NCBI GenBank assembly: GCA_902564385.1
Contig: CACFAT010000003.1
Location: 1-34,038, forward strand
Length of the DNA: 34,038 bases
Reading direction: 5' to 3'
Origin: an uncultured Pelagibacteraceae bacterium
GTDB taxonomy: Bacteria; Pseudomonadota; Alphaproteobacteria; Pelagibacterales; Pelagibacteraceae
Shown: piece by piece, positions 15,869-23,794 of the stretch
Numbering within the stretch: position 1 is the stretch's first letter
Layout: each line of letters begins with the position of its first letter
Notes under the pieces: generated by a model
Databases searched by the model: none
Seen by the model: only the letters and a program-made list of their open reading frames with translations
Told to the model about the DNA's origin: nothing
Position numbers and translations under genes: made by a program

Positions 15869-17242
15869 ATGAACGAAACTGTCCAAGCAGAATTAAAAAA
15901 GATATTTAACGGAAGATTTTCTACCTCAGAGTCTACTCGTGCAAATTATGCAAGAGGGGAAGATACCTATAACCCAATATTATCAAAGGCAGTTGTATTT
16001 CCAGAAACTAATGAAGAAGTTTCAAAAATTTTAAAAATTTGTAACGAGCATAAAATTCCAGTGGTTCCATTTGGAACCGGCACATCTCTTGAAGGCCATG
16101 TTGTTGGAAATCAAAATGGTATTACGATTTCTTTAGAAAAAATGAATAAAGTTTTAAGTGTAAATGCTGAGGATTTTGACTGCAGAGTGCAAGCAAATGT
16201 AACAAGAAAGCAATTAAATGAATATTTAAGAGAAGATGGAGTATTTTTTCCAATAGATCCTGGTGCGGATGCTGCACTCGGTGGAATGGCATCTACTTCA
16301 GCTTCAGGAACAATGGCAGTGAAATATGGAACAATGAGAACAGTTATTTCTGGCTTAACGGTTGTTTTACCAAATGGAGACATAATTAAAACTGGTGCAA
16401 GAACTAAAAAAACTTCTGCGGGATATAACTTAACTAATTTGTTTATTGGATCTGAGGGAACTTTAGGAATTATTACAGAGGTTCAATTAAGATTATCACC
16501 AATACCTGAGAGCATAATGAGTGCAGTTTGCTATTTTCCAGATTTAGACTCAGCAGTAAAGACAGCGCAAGAAGTTATTCAGTACTGTGTTCCAATTGCA
16601 AGAATTGAAATGTTAAACAAAGACCAAATGGAAATTAGCATAAAATATTCAAAGTTAGAAAACATCAAAGCATCACCAACTTTATTCTTTGAATTTCATG
16701 GAAGTGAGCTATCGAATAATGAGTCTATTAAAATTGTAGAAGAATTATCAAAAAATAATGGTGGAAGTGATTTTCAATGGGCATCTTCTCCGGAAGAACA
16801 AAAAATACTTTGGAAAGCAAGACATGATGTTTATTATTCAGTAAAAGCCTTAGGTCATGATATGAAAGTGTATTCTACAGATGTTTGTGTACCAATTTCC
16901 AAGTTAGTTGAGTGCATTTCATGGGCGGAAAAAGAAGTAAAAAAATTAGGTCTAACTGCACCAATGGTTGGTCATGTTGGAGATGGAAATTTTCACTCCA
17001 TAATATTATATGATCCTGACGATGAAGAAAAACAAAAAAAAATTAGACAATACAGCGATGATCTAATTAATAAAGCTTTAGAGCTAGAGGGAACAATTAC
17101 AGGAGAACATGGAATTGGTCTTCAAAAAAAACATTACTTATTAAGAGAGCACCCAGATAATTTACCAGTGATGAAAGCTATTAAAAGAAGTATCGATGTA
17201 AACAATATCATGAATCCTGGTAAGGTTTTTGATTTAAATTAA
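15869..17242 (+). CDS. FAD-linked oxidase, GlcD/D-lactate dehydrogenase (Dld) type
   Basis: PCMH-type FAD flavoenzyme oxidising D-2-hydroxyacids, in the group of single-subunit mitochondrial-type D-lactate dehydrogenases. FAD-domain motifs: PVVPFGTGTSLEGHVVG (64-80), DPGADAALGGMASTSASG (130-147) and LFIGSEGTLGIITE (191-204). The C-terminal domain carries the metal/substrate residues in VGHVGDGNFH (H369, H376) and GEHGIG (H414), and ends in MNPGKV. Length 457 is typical. There are no glcE or glcF genes here, so it likely acts alone and hands electrons to cytochrome c or quinone. It complements the two L-specific FMN enzymes upstream. D-lactate is the likeliest substrate, but glycolate or D-2-hydroxyglutarate cannot be excluded. 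Confidence 0.9.
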   Translation: MNETVQAELKKIFNGRFSTSESTRANYARGEDTYNPILSKAVVFPETNEEVSKILKICNEHKIPVVPFGTGTSLEGHVVGNQNGITISLEKMNKVLSVNAEDFDCRVQANVTRKQLNEYLREDGVFFPIDPGADAALGGMASTSASGTMAVKYGTMRTVISGLTVVLPNGDIIKTGARTKKTSAGYNLTNLFIGSEGTLGIITEVQLRLSPIPESIMSAVCYFPDLDSAVKTAQEVIQYCVPIARIEMLNKDQMEISIKYSKLENIKASPTLFFEFHGSELSNNESIKIVEELSKNNGGSDFQWASSPEEQKILWKARHDVYYSVKALGHDMKVYSTDVCVPISKLVECISWAEKEVKKLGLTAPMVGHVGDGNFHSIILYDPDDEEKQKKIRQYSDDLINKALELEGTITGEHGIGLQKKHYLLREHPDNLPVMKAIKRSIDVNNIMNPGKVFDLN

Positions 17243-17253
17243 TCCAAAATAAA

Positions 17254-18207
17254 ATGAAAAAAATTTTAATCACAAGAAGGCTTTTAAGATCTTGTGAGGA
17301 TAAAGCTAAAGAATTATTTGATGCTAACTTTAATTTAAATGATGAACTCTACTCTCAAAAGAAGCTAATAAAGATGAGTACAGGCTGTGATGGTATTTTA
17401 TCGGCTTTGACAGATAAGCTCGATGCTGAAACAATTAATCAATTACCTGAAAGTGTAAAAATTATATCAAATTTTGCCGTAGGTTTTGGAAATATAGATT
17501 TAGAAGCTGCAAAGAAAAGAGGGATTGCAGTAACAAACACGCCAGATGTTTTAACTGATGCTACTGCAGAAATTGGGGTTTTGTTGATATTAGGTGCATG
17601 TAGAAGAGCATCTGAAGGAATTGAAAAAGCTAGAGAGGGTGGCTGGGTTTGGTCAGCAGATATGTTGATTGGTAAACAATTAACGGGCACTAGACTTGGA
17701 ATACTTGGTATGGGTAGAATTGGTCAAAAAATAGCTAAAATAGCTAAATCTCTAGGTATGATAATTCATTACCACAATCGTTCAAAATTAAGCGAAGAAA
17801 AAGAACAAGGCGCAACTTACCACGATAACTTAAATGATTTGATGAAAGTCTCTGATGTCCTTTCGGTATGTTGTCCTGCATCTAAAGAGACAATAAATTT
17901 AATCAATAAAGATACACTAGAACTATTACCAAAAGGTGCAGTCGTGACCAATGTTGCAAGAGGAGATATTATTGAAGATGAAGCTTTAATAGATGCTTTG
18001 GAAAGAAGAAAAGTTTATGCAGTCGGGCTAGATGTATACAAAAATGAACCAAATTTAAATCCAGGATATCTTAAACACAAAAGTGCTTTTATTCTTCCTC
18101 ATTTAGGTAGTGCAACTAAAGAAACTAGAACTGCAATGGCCAATCTGGCCATAGATAATATGGATGAGTTTTTCAAAACAGGAGACTGCAAAAACAAAGT
18201 AAATTAA
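17254..18207 (+). CDS. D-isomer-specific 2-hydroxyacid dehydrogenase (glyoxylate/hydroxypyruvate reductase-like)
   Basis: NAD(P)H-dependent cytoplasmic enzyme interconverting a 2-keto acid and a D-2-hydroxyacid. Rossmann loop GMGRIG at 152-157 and catalytic R236 (NVARGDIIED), E265 (KNEP) and H283 (LPHLGSAT) are all in place. The FAVGFGNIDLEAAKKRGI stretch and 317-residue length fit glyoxylate reductase. Eleven bases after the GlcD/Dld-type gene. With that oxidase it could cycle glyoxylate/glycolate or pyruvate/D-lactate. The choice between glyoxylate and hydroxypyruvate cannot be made from sequence alone. Confidence 0.9.
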   Translation: MKKILITRRLLRSCEDKAKELFDANFNLNDELYSQKKLIKMSTGCDGILSALTDKLDAETINQLPESVKIISNFAVGFGNIDLEAAKKRGIAVTNTPDVLTDATAEIGVLLILGACRRASEGIEKAREGGWVWSADMLIGKQLTGTRLGILGMGRIGQKIAKIAKSLGMIIHYHNRSKLSEEKEQGATYHDNLNDLMKVSDVLSVCCPASKETINLINKDTLELLPKGAVVTNVARGDIIEDEALIDALERRKVYAVGLDVYKNEPNLNPGYLKHKSAFILPHLGSATKETRTAMANLAIDNMDEFFKTGDCKNKVN

Positions 18208-18275
18208 CAATCTGAAGTTGTAATTGGTAATTAAAATTATTCTAACTTTCTAGACATATTTTTTATTTCAATTTA

Positions 18276-18300
18276 AAATTTATTTATAAAAAATAAATTT
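18276..18300 (+). repeat. Perfect 10-bp AT-only inverted repeat in the adh leader
   Basis: AAATTTATTT (18276-18285) and AAATAAATTT (18291-18300) are exact reverse complements separated by five bases. The second arm ends directly at the Shine-Dalgarno AGAGAGG (18301-18307) of the alcohol dehydrogenase gene. It could be an operator or a leader hairpin, but a ten-base AT-only repeat may also arise by chance in this composition. Confidence 0.35.
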
Positions 18301-18307
18301 AGAGAGG
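18301..18307 (+). promoter_or_regulatory. Strong ribosome-binding site of the alcohol dehydrogenase gene
   Basis: AGAGAGG ends five bases before the ATG at 18313. Most genes in the window have weak or no such site, so this one, together with similar sites before the two substrate-binding-protein genes, marks highly translated messages. Confidence 0.7.
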
Positions 18308-18312
18308 AAATA

Positions 18313-19374
18313 ATGAAAGCACAGGTTTTACATAAGTATGACCCAGAAATGAAAGCAGATGTTTGGGTCACAGGTGAAGAGTTACCAAATCCTAAAATTG
18401 AGAAAGCAAGCGATGTGATTGTTAAAATTGGAGCTGCAGGTGTTTGTAGAACTGATTTGCATATAATTGAAGGAGTTTGGAAGCACATTACAGATCAAAA
18501 TAACGATCTGTTGCCGATGGTAATGGGACATGAGAACGCTGGATGGATAGAGGAAGTTGGTAAAGATGTTACAGGATTTAAAAAAGGTGATGCAGTTATT
18601 TTACACCCTAAAGTTTCTGGCACAGGAGGAACATGCTTAGATTGTAGAAGAGGAAACGACATGCATGCTGAAGATCCAATTTTTGCAGGTTTGAATGTAA
18701 AACACGGAGGATATTCAGAATTACTTCAAACTAGCGTAAGAAATCTAATAAAAATTCCAAAAGTTTTAGGTCCAATAGACGTTGCGCCATTTTCAGACGC
18801 AGGTTTGACTGCTTACAGAGTTGTAAAAAAAGCTACTAGACACCTTCTGCCAGGTGAAAATTGTGTAATCATAGGTGCTGGTGGATTAGGACATATAGCA
18901 ATTCAATGTATGAAAGCAATGTGTGCTGCAAATATTATTGTTGTTGAAAAAGCAAAAGCACCTTTAGAACATGCAATGGAACTAGGAGCTGACCATGGGG
19001 TTTTAATAGATGGTAATGAAATTGAAAAAGTAAAAGAACTTACAAAAGGAAAAGGTGCAGAGGCTGTTATAGATTTTGTTGGTGAAAAAGGTTCTACGCC
19101 AATGGGAATTAAAATGACCAAAGCAACTGGGACTTTCTATATTGTAGGTTACGGAGAAGAAATAAGAGTTTTGGCGATTGATATGATCGATCAAGAAAAA
19201 AGTATAGTTGGAAGCTTAGTAGGTACATGGGCTGAATTATATGAATTAATGGAACTAGCAGATAAAGGTTTAGTAAAACTTTCAATGAAAGAATACAAAC
19301 TTGAAGAAGCTAATAAAGCACTACATGATTTAAATGATGGTAAGATTAAAGGTCGTGCAGTGTTAGTTCCATAA
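18313..19374 (+). CDS. Zinc-dependent alcohol dehydrogenase (MDR family)
   Basis: NAD(P)-dependent medium-chain dehydrogenase, 353 residues. Catalytic-zinc residues C45 (GVCRTDLH) and H73-E74 (GHE) are present, as is the Rossmann loop GAGGLG at 188-193. The structural-zinc lobe is reduced: only two cysteines remain (C108 and C111 in GTCLDCRRGNDMH), so that site is probably empty or altered. It is the first gene of the ABC transporter unit, 24 bases before the binding protein, and has its own strong ribosome-binding site. This suggests it oxidises the imported compound or a product of it, perhaps a sugar alcohol or other alcohol (inference). Confidence 0.9.
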   Translation: MKAQVLHKYDPEMKADVWVTGEELPNPKIEKASDVIVKIGAAGVCRTDLHIIEGVWKHITDQNNDLLPMVMGHENAGWIEEVGKDVTGFKKGDAVILHPKVSGTGGTCLDCRRGNDMHAEDPIFAGLNVKHGGYSELLQTSVRNLIKIPKVLGPIDVAPFSDAGLTAYRVVKKATRHLLPGENCVIIGAGGLGHIAIQCMKAMCAANIIVVEKAKAPLEHAMELGADHGVLIDGNEIEKVKELTKGKGAEAVIDFVGEKGSTPMGIKMTKATGTFYIVGYGEEIRVLAIDMIDQEKSIVGSLVGTWAELYELMELADKGLVKLSMKEYKLEEANKALHDLNDGKIKGRAVLVP

Positions 19375-19385
19375 TTAACAACAAA

Positions 19386-19391
19386 GAGAGG
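19386..19391 (+). promoter_or_regulatory. Strong ribosome-binding site of the ABC binding-protein gene
   Basis: GAGAGG, seven bases before the ATG at 19399, followed by an A-run. Bases 19387-19396 are the exact complement of ten bases in the pyrimidine loop of the hairpin at 7470-7523. Confidence 0.7.
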
Positions 19392-19398
19392 AAAAAAG

Positions 19399-20934
19399 AT
19401 GAAGACAATAAAAACTTGCGTAACCGCTCTAATATCAGCTTTGTTGGTATTTAGTCCTGTTGCGTATGCTGATAAGTGGAGTGATCAGTTTCCACATATC
19501 AAAGCAACTGGGGATATTCCTGGTGATTGTTCTTACGAGTCTATGTCTAAGAAAAACTATAAAGGCAAGACGCTTAAGATTAATACACATGCTGTACCAG
19601 TCATGGGAGAGCCAACAGCTCTACATGCTGAGCAGTTCGCTAAACTTACTGGAGCAAAAGTTGATGTTACTCATACACCAGCAGGTGACTTATATGCGAA
19701 AGCAATGGTACCATTTCAAGCTGGACAAGCTCCATATGACATCGTTTTTGGATTTTCAAACTTCATTAACGATTGGAGAAGATACTTAGAGCCAGTTCCA
19801 AAGAAATACGTTGAGATGAAACAAATGAAAGACGTTACTCCGTCTCACATCGGTGTAGCATCTTGGGATGGTGTTATGTATCAGTTTCCGGTTGATGGAG
19901 ACAGACATTATCTAAAATATAGAAAAGATGTAATTGATAATCCTGAGTACCAAAAACAATATAAGGAAGCTACTGGTAAAGAACTAAGAGTTCCTCAAAC
20001 TTGGAAAGAGTATGGAGAAATGGCAGCTTACTTTAATAATTGGGACTGGGATGGAGATGGCGAGAAAGAATACGGATCCGCTGAAGTAATGAAAAAAGAC
20101 GATCTAATGTATGCTGCTTTCTATTCAAGATCTGCTGCTTACTCAAAAAATCCTAAAACACCTGGTGGTTTTTTCTTTGATTTAGAAACTATGAAACCAC
20201 TAATTAACAATCCAGGTTTTGTTGAAGCTTTAACTGACTGGGTTGAGGCAACTAAATATGTTCCTCCAGGAGGAATAAATTTTGGTTTAGGTGATGAAAT
20301 TGGATCATTTGGTGGAGGACAAACTTTGTTTAGTTTTTCATGGGATGATGCATTTGTTGCTGCTATGCAACCAGATAGTCCAATAAACAATAAAGTTGGT
20401 GCTGCACAGTTACCAGGAGCAATGAAAGTTTGGAATAGAAAAACTAACTCTTGGGATGAAGGCTTTAACCAAGCTCCTTTCTTCGTATGGGGATGGGCAG
20501 TTGGAGTAGCTAAGAAAAGTAAAGAGAAAGAAATGGCTTTCGATTACCTATGTTTCTTTGCTAACGAAGCTAACCACCAAGCAGATATTGGAATTGGTAG
20601 ATTTGGTGTAAACCCATTTAGAAATGATGACTTTAAAGTTGATGTATGGACACAAATTGGTTGGGATAAAGATATTGCTCAATCATATGTTGATACTCTT
20701 GCACAAATGGAACAAAGTAAAAATAGAGTATTTCCATTAAGAGTTCCTGGAACTTTTGAGTTTAATGCTGCATTGGCTACTGCTGCTGCAAAAGCATTAG
20801 CTGGTCAATTATCTCCACAAGCTGCTTTAGACGAAGCTGCTAAACAGTGGGAAGATATACTTAACAGAGTAGGAAAAGATAACGTAAGAAAAGCCTATGC
20901 TGTTGGTGTAGCAATGGAAGATAATAAGCAATAA
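19399..20934 (+). CDS. ABC transporter substrate-binding protein (family 1, sugar/polyol type)
   Basis: Periplasmic solute-binding protein of 511 residues. Signal peptide 1-24 (cleavage after PVAYA). The fold of family 1 (MalE-like) binding proteins is indicated by NTHAVPVMGEPTALHAEQF, APYDIVFGFSNF and the hinge and pocket tryptophans (FFVWGWAVGVAKKS). Residues 216-224 read DWDGDGEKE, a DxDxDG loop with a later Glu, which resembles an EF-hand-like calcium site. The protein is longer than typical sugar-binding proteins (about 400-430). It is followed by a strong terminator and then the permease genes. The substrate is not predictable; the alcohol dehydrogenase neighbour favours a carbohydrate or polyol. 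Confidence 0.88.
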   Translation: MKTIKTCVTALISALLVFSPVAYADKWSDQFPHIKATGDIPGDCSYESMSKKNYKGKTLKINTHAVPVMGEPTALHAEQFAKLTGAKVDVTHTPAGDLYAKAMVPFQAGQAPYDIVFGFSNFINDWRRYLEPVPKKYVEMKQMKDVTPSHIGVASWDGVMYQFPVDGDRHYLKYRKDVIDNPEYQKQYKEATGKELRVPQTWKEYGEMAAYFNNWDWDGDGEKEYGSAEVMKKDDLMYAAFYSRSAAYSKNPKTPGGFFFDLETMKPLINNPGFVEALTDWVEATKYVPPGGINFGLGDEIGSFGGGQTLFSFSWDDAFVAAMQPDSPINNKVGAAQLPGAMKVWNRKTNSWDEGFNQAPFFVWGWAVGVAKKSKEKEMAFDYLCFFANEANHQADIGIGRFGVNPFRNDDFKVDVWTQIGWDKDIAQSYVDTLAQMEQSKNRVFPLRVPGTFEFNAALATAAAKALAGQLSPQAALDEAAKQWEDILNRVGKDNVRKAYAVGVAMEDNKQ

Positions 20935-20946
20935 TTTTGTAAAACT

Positions 20947-20970
20947 TGTGGCCGTTTTTTAACGGCCACA
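20947..20970 (+). terminator. Hairpin terminator/attenuator between binding protein and permease genes
   Basis: TGTGGCCGTT (20947-20956) pairs perfectly with AACGGCCACA (20961-20970) around a TTTT loop, followed by four Ts. It is the most GC-rich stem in the area. Because the permease genes downstream have no evident promoter of their own, it likely acts as a leaky terminator that keeps binding-protein mRNA in excess. Confidence 0.8.
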
Positions 20971-20995
20971 TTTTAAAATAATCCAAAAAAAAATT

Positions 20996-21862
20996 ATGAA
21001 TTTTAAACACAAGTTTGTTTTTTTATTCCCAGGATTGTTTGTTCTTATTGGGATTCTAATCTTTCCAATTATTTTTACTATTAGATTAAGTCTTTCTGGA
21101 TGGAATAGTTATACCCCAGAAATGAACTTCATAGGTATTACGAATTATATAAGGTTATTTACTGATGACCCGAGGTTTTGGGAGTCCTTTTTTAGGTTAA
21201 GTTTTTTATCTGTTACCACAGTTATTCTTCAATATGTTATCGGATTTGCTCTAGCGATGATGGTTTGGAGAGAAATAAAATTTAAAAGATTTTTTAGAGT
21301 AATTTTTCTAGTACCCATGATGACAACTCCAGTAATAATGACAGTTATTTGGAGAACATTTTTTCATGAGTCCCTCGGTCCTGTAAATGATTTGTTAGGT
21401 GGATTAGGAGTAAAACCTATTTTATGGTTGAGTGATCCAGTTATTGCGAAGTTTACTGTTATAATTGTTGAGGTTTGGCAATGGACACCGTTTATGTTTT
21501 TGCTATTACTAGCTGGACTTTTGTCACTTCCAAAAGAACCCTTCTTAGCAGCCGCTATAGATGGAGCAAGTCCATTTAGAAAATTTGTTTATGTAACTTT
21601 TCCTTTGATGGCTCCAATATCAATTGGAGCAATAATAATAAGACTTATCGAGGCATCAAAAATAATGGATACAGTATTTGTTTTGACTTCAGGAGGGCCA
21701 GGTACTGCAACTGAGACGTCAAGTTTTTATATTTATATTAAAGGATTAAGAGAATTTCAGATGGGTTATGCAGCAACCTTATCTTTTACTTATCTTGTCA
21801 TAATGATTATCAGTTTAACGATAATAGCTAAAGTTTTAACCAAATTAATGATCAAAGAATAA
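20996..21862 (+). CDS. ABC transporter permease 1 (MalF-type)
   Basis: 288-residue inner-membrane permease with about six helices. It starts FVFLFPGLFVLIGILIFP, common to sugar-transporter MalF-type subunits without the large periplasmic insert. The cytoplasmic EAA loop that docks on the ATPase is at about 185-206 (AAAIDGASPFRKFVYVTFPL). It forms the channel with permease 2, whose gene starts four bases later. Confidence 0.92.
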   Translation: MNFKHKFVFLFPGLFVLIGILIFPIIFTIRLSLSGWNSYTPEMNFIGITNYIRLFTDDPRFWESFFRLSFLSVTTVILQYVIGFALAMMVWREIKFKRFFRVIFLVPMMTTPVIMTVIWRTFFHESLGPVNDLLGGLGVKPILWLSDPVIAKFTVIIVEVWQWTPFMFLLLLAGLLSLPKEPFLAAAIDGASPFRKFVYVTFPLMAPISIGAIIIRLIEASKIMDTVFVLTSGGPGTATETSSFYIYIKGLREFQMGYAATLSFTYLVIMIISLTIIAKVLTKLMIKE

Positions 21863-21866
21863 CTCT

Positions 21867-22715
21867 ATGAGCAAACTTTACACTTTTCTTAAATATTTCT
21901 TTATTACATTTTGGACTGTATTTGTCGTTGCACCATTTCTGTGGGCTGTATCAACATCTTTTAAAGACTTCCAATCTGTAAATAGTAAAGTAACTTATAT
22001 ACCTTGGTTAGATTTCGAACCAACACTGGAGGGTTGGAGAGTTTTAATTAAGTCTCCTGCTAAAGGTGGAGTAGATATTGTTGAGCCTTATTTTAATAGT
22101 ATTTTTGTAACCTGTACTGCTAGTTTAATAAGTATTGTTCTTGGTACTCTTGCTGCCTATGCACTATCAAGATTTACCTTTAAAGCCGGATTTGTAAGAA
22201 ACAACGATATTACTTTTTTCTTCATTTCACAAAGAATCATGCCTCCAATTGTATTATCAATTCCTTTCTTTATTTTTCTAAGCACAATAGGATTGCTTGA
22301 TAGTTTATTAGGTCTAGTGGTCGTATATATCGTTTTATTGATGCCAATTGCTGTTTGGATTATGGTAGATTTTTTTAATAGAGTTCCAAAAGAATTAGAT
22401 GAGACTGCATTAATTGACGGGTGTAATCCCTATCAAGCTTTCTATAAAGTTGTTTTACCAAATTCAATACCTGGATTAATTGTTGCGGGAATGTTTTGTA
22501 TTATTTTTGGATGGATAGATTTCTTTTTTGCATTTATTTTGACATTTACTGAAGTACAATTGTTACCTGTAAAAGTTGTTGCACTTAATTCATCAATAAC
22601 ACCATGGTGGAGCCTTTCGGCATCAGCTTTAGTCTCAGTTGCACCATTAATAATCGTTGCATTTATAGTTGAGAGATATCTATCAAAAGGAAATTTATCA
22701 GGAGCATTAAAATAA
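21867..22715 (+). CDS. ABC transporter permease 2 (MalG-type)
   Basis: 282-residue partner permease with about six helices and a typical MalG-type N-terminus ending in FLWAVSTSFKD. The EAA loop is at about 178-199 (DETALIDGCNPYQAFYKVVL). The last base of its stop is the first base of the next ATG (22715), so translation is coupled to ATPase 1. Confidence 0.92.
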   Translation: MSKLYTFLKYFFITFWTVFVVAPFLWAVSTSFKDFQSVNSKVTYIPWLDFEPTLEGWRVLIKSPAKGGVDIVEPYFNSIFVTCTASLISIVLGTLAAYALSRFTFKAGFVRNNDITFFFISQRIMPPIVLSIPFFIFLSTIGLLDSLLGLVVVYIVLLMPIAVWIMVDFFNRVPKELDETALIDGCNPYQAFYKVVLPNSIPGLIVAGMFCIIFGWIDFFFAFILTFTEVQLLPVKVVALNSSITPWWSLSASALVSVAPLIIVAFIVERYLSKGNLSGALK

Positions 22716-23794
22716 TGAATTTAATTGGAGAGAAAATTTCTTATAAACCTGATGAGCAATTTCATTTAAACGATGTCTCGTTTAATTTTAAAAAAGGTAA
22801 TTTGTATACCATTTTAGGCAGAACTTTATCTGGCAAAACGACTCTTTTAAAAACAATTGCAGGATTATTAAATCCAGATCAAGGCTCAATTTCTTTTGAG
22901 GAAAAAGACTTTATTAAAATACCAGTTTGGGAAAGAAATGTTGCTATGGTCTATCAACAATTTATTAATTACCCTCATTTAAATGTCTATGAAAACATAA
23001 CTTTTCCATTAGAACAAAGAAAATTAAGTCCTGAGCAAATAAAAAAAGATGTAGATGAAGCTCTAAAAACTGTTGGATTAGTTGGATTTGAAAATAGAAA
23101 AATTCAGGAATTATCTGGCGGACAGCAACAAAGAGTTGCGCTTGCAAGATCACTTGCAAAAAAAGCAAAAATTTTATTGCTGGACGAACCGTTAGTTAAT
23201 TTAGATTATAAACTTAGAGAGCAATTAAGAGAAGAATTTAAAAGAATTTTCTCAGAAGGACTTTCCCAAGATACAATTTTAATTTACTCAACAACAGATC
23301 CTCAAGAAGTAATGGAACTAAATGGAGAAGTAATTGTTTTAGATGAAGGGAGGGTATTACAAAAAGGGCCTGCCAAAGAGATTTTTGAAAATCCATCTAA
23401 TTTAAAAGTTGCAGAAATATCAAATGATCCACCAATGAATGTTCTGAAGGGTTCAAAAAATTCAAAAAATCTGAACTTTGAGAATATTTCTCTAGAAATT
23501 CCAAATCATTTTAAGAATTTAGAAGATAAAGATTATAATTTTGGAATTAGAGCTTCAGAGATAAAACTTGATGAAAATGGTGAAGAATTCGAAATAGAAT
23601 TGGCAGAGATTAGTGGTTCAGAAACATTGCTTCACTTAAAAAGAGGAAATTCAAAATTAATTGCTTTAATCGAGGAAGTAATGAATTTTAAAATTCATGA
23701 GAAAGTAAAAATAAATTTTAATGCAAATAAGTTTTATGCTTTTGGAGAAGATGAAAAATTAGTTTCGTCGCCATATGGAGGAACAGATGGCTAA
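22715..23794 (+). CDS. ABC transporter ATP-binding protein 1 (MalK/UgpC-type, atypical switch)
   Basis: 359-residue ATPase of the CUT1 importer type with a C-terminal regulatory/TOBE region (from about 235). Walker A GRTLSGKT (35-42), Q-loop near 81-82, canonical signature LSGGQ (133-137) and Walker B LLLDEP (154-159) are present. The switch histidine is lost: the expected Thr-His-Asp reads Thr-Thr-Asp (193-195). It therefore likely has poor hydrolysis at its own Walker site but supplies a good signature to its partner. It is paired with ATPase 2, whose defects are the reverse. Two distinct ATPases in one operon, as in the rhizobial glycerol importer GlpST, suggest an obligate heterodimer. 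Confidence 0.92.
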   Translation: MNLIGEKISYKPDEQFHLNDVSFNFKKGNLYTILGRTLSGKTTLLKTIAGLLNPDQGSISFEEKDFIKIPVWERNVAMVYQQFINYPHLNVYENITFPLEQRKLSPEQIKKDVDEALKTVGLVGFENRKIQELSGGQQQRVALARSLAKKAKILLLDEPLVNLDYKLREQLREEFKRIFSEGLSQDTILIYSTTDPQEVMELNGEVIVLDEGRVLQKGPAKEIFENPSNLKVAEISNDPPMNVLKGSKNSKNLNFENISLEIPNHFKNLEDKDYNFGIRASEIKLDENGEEFEIELAEISGSETLLHLKRGNSKLIALIEEVMNFKIHEKVKINFNANKFYAFGEDEKLVSSPYGGTDG

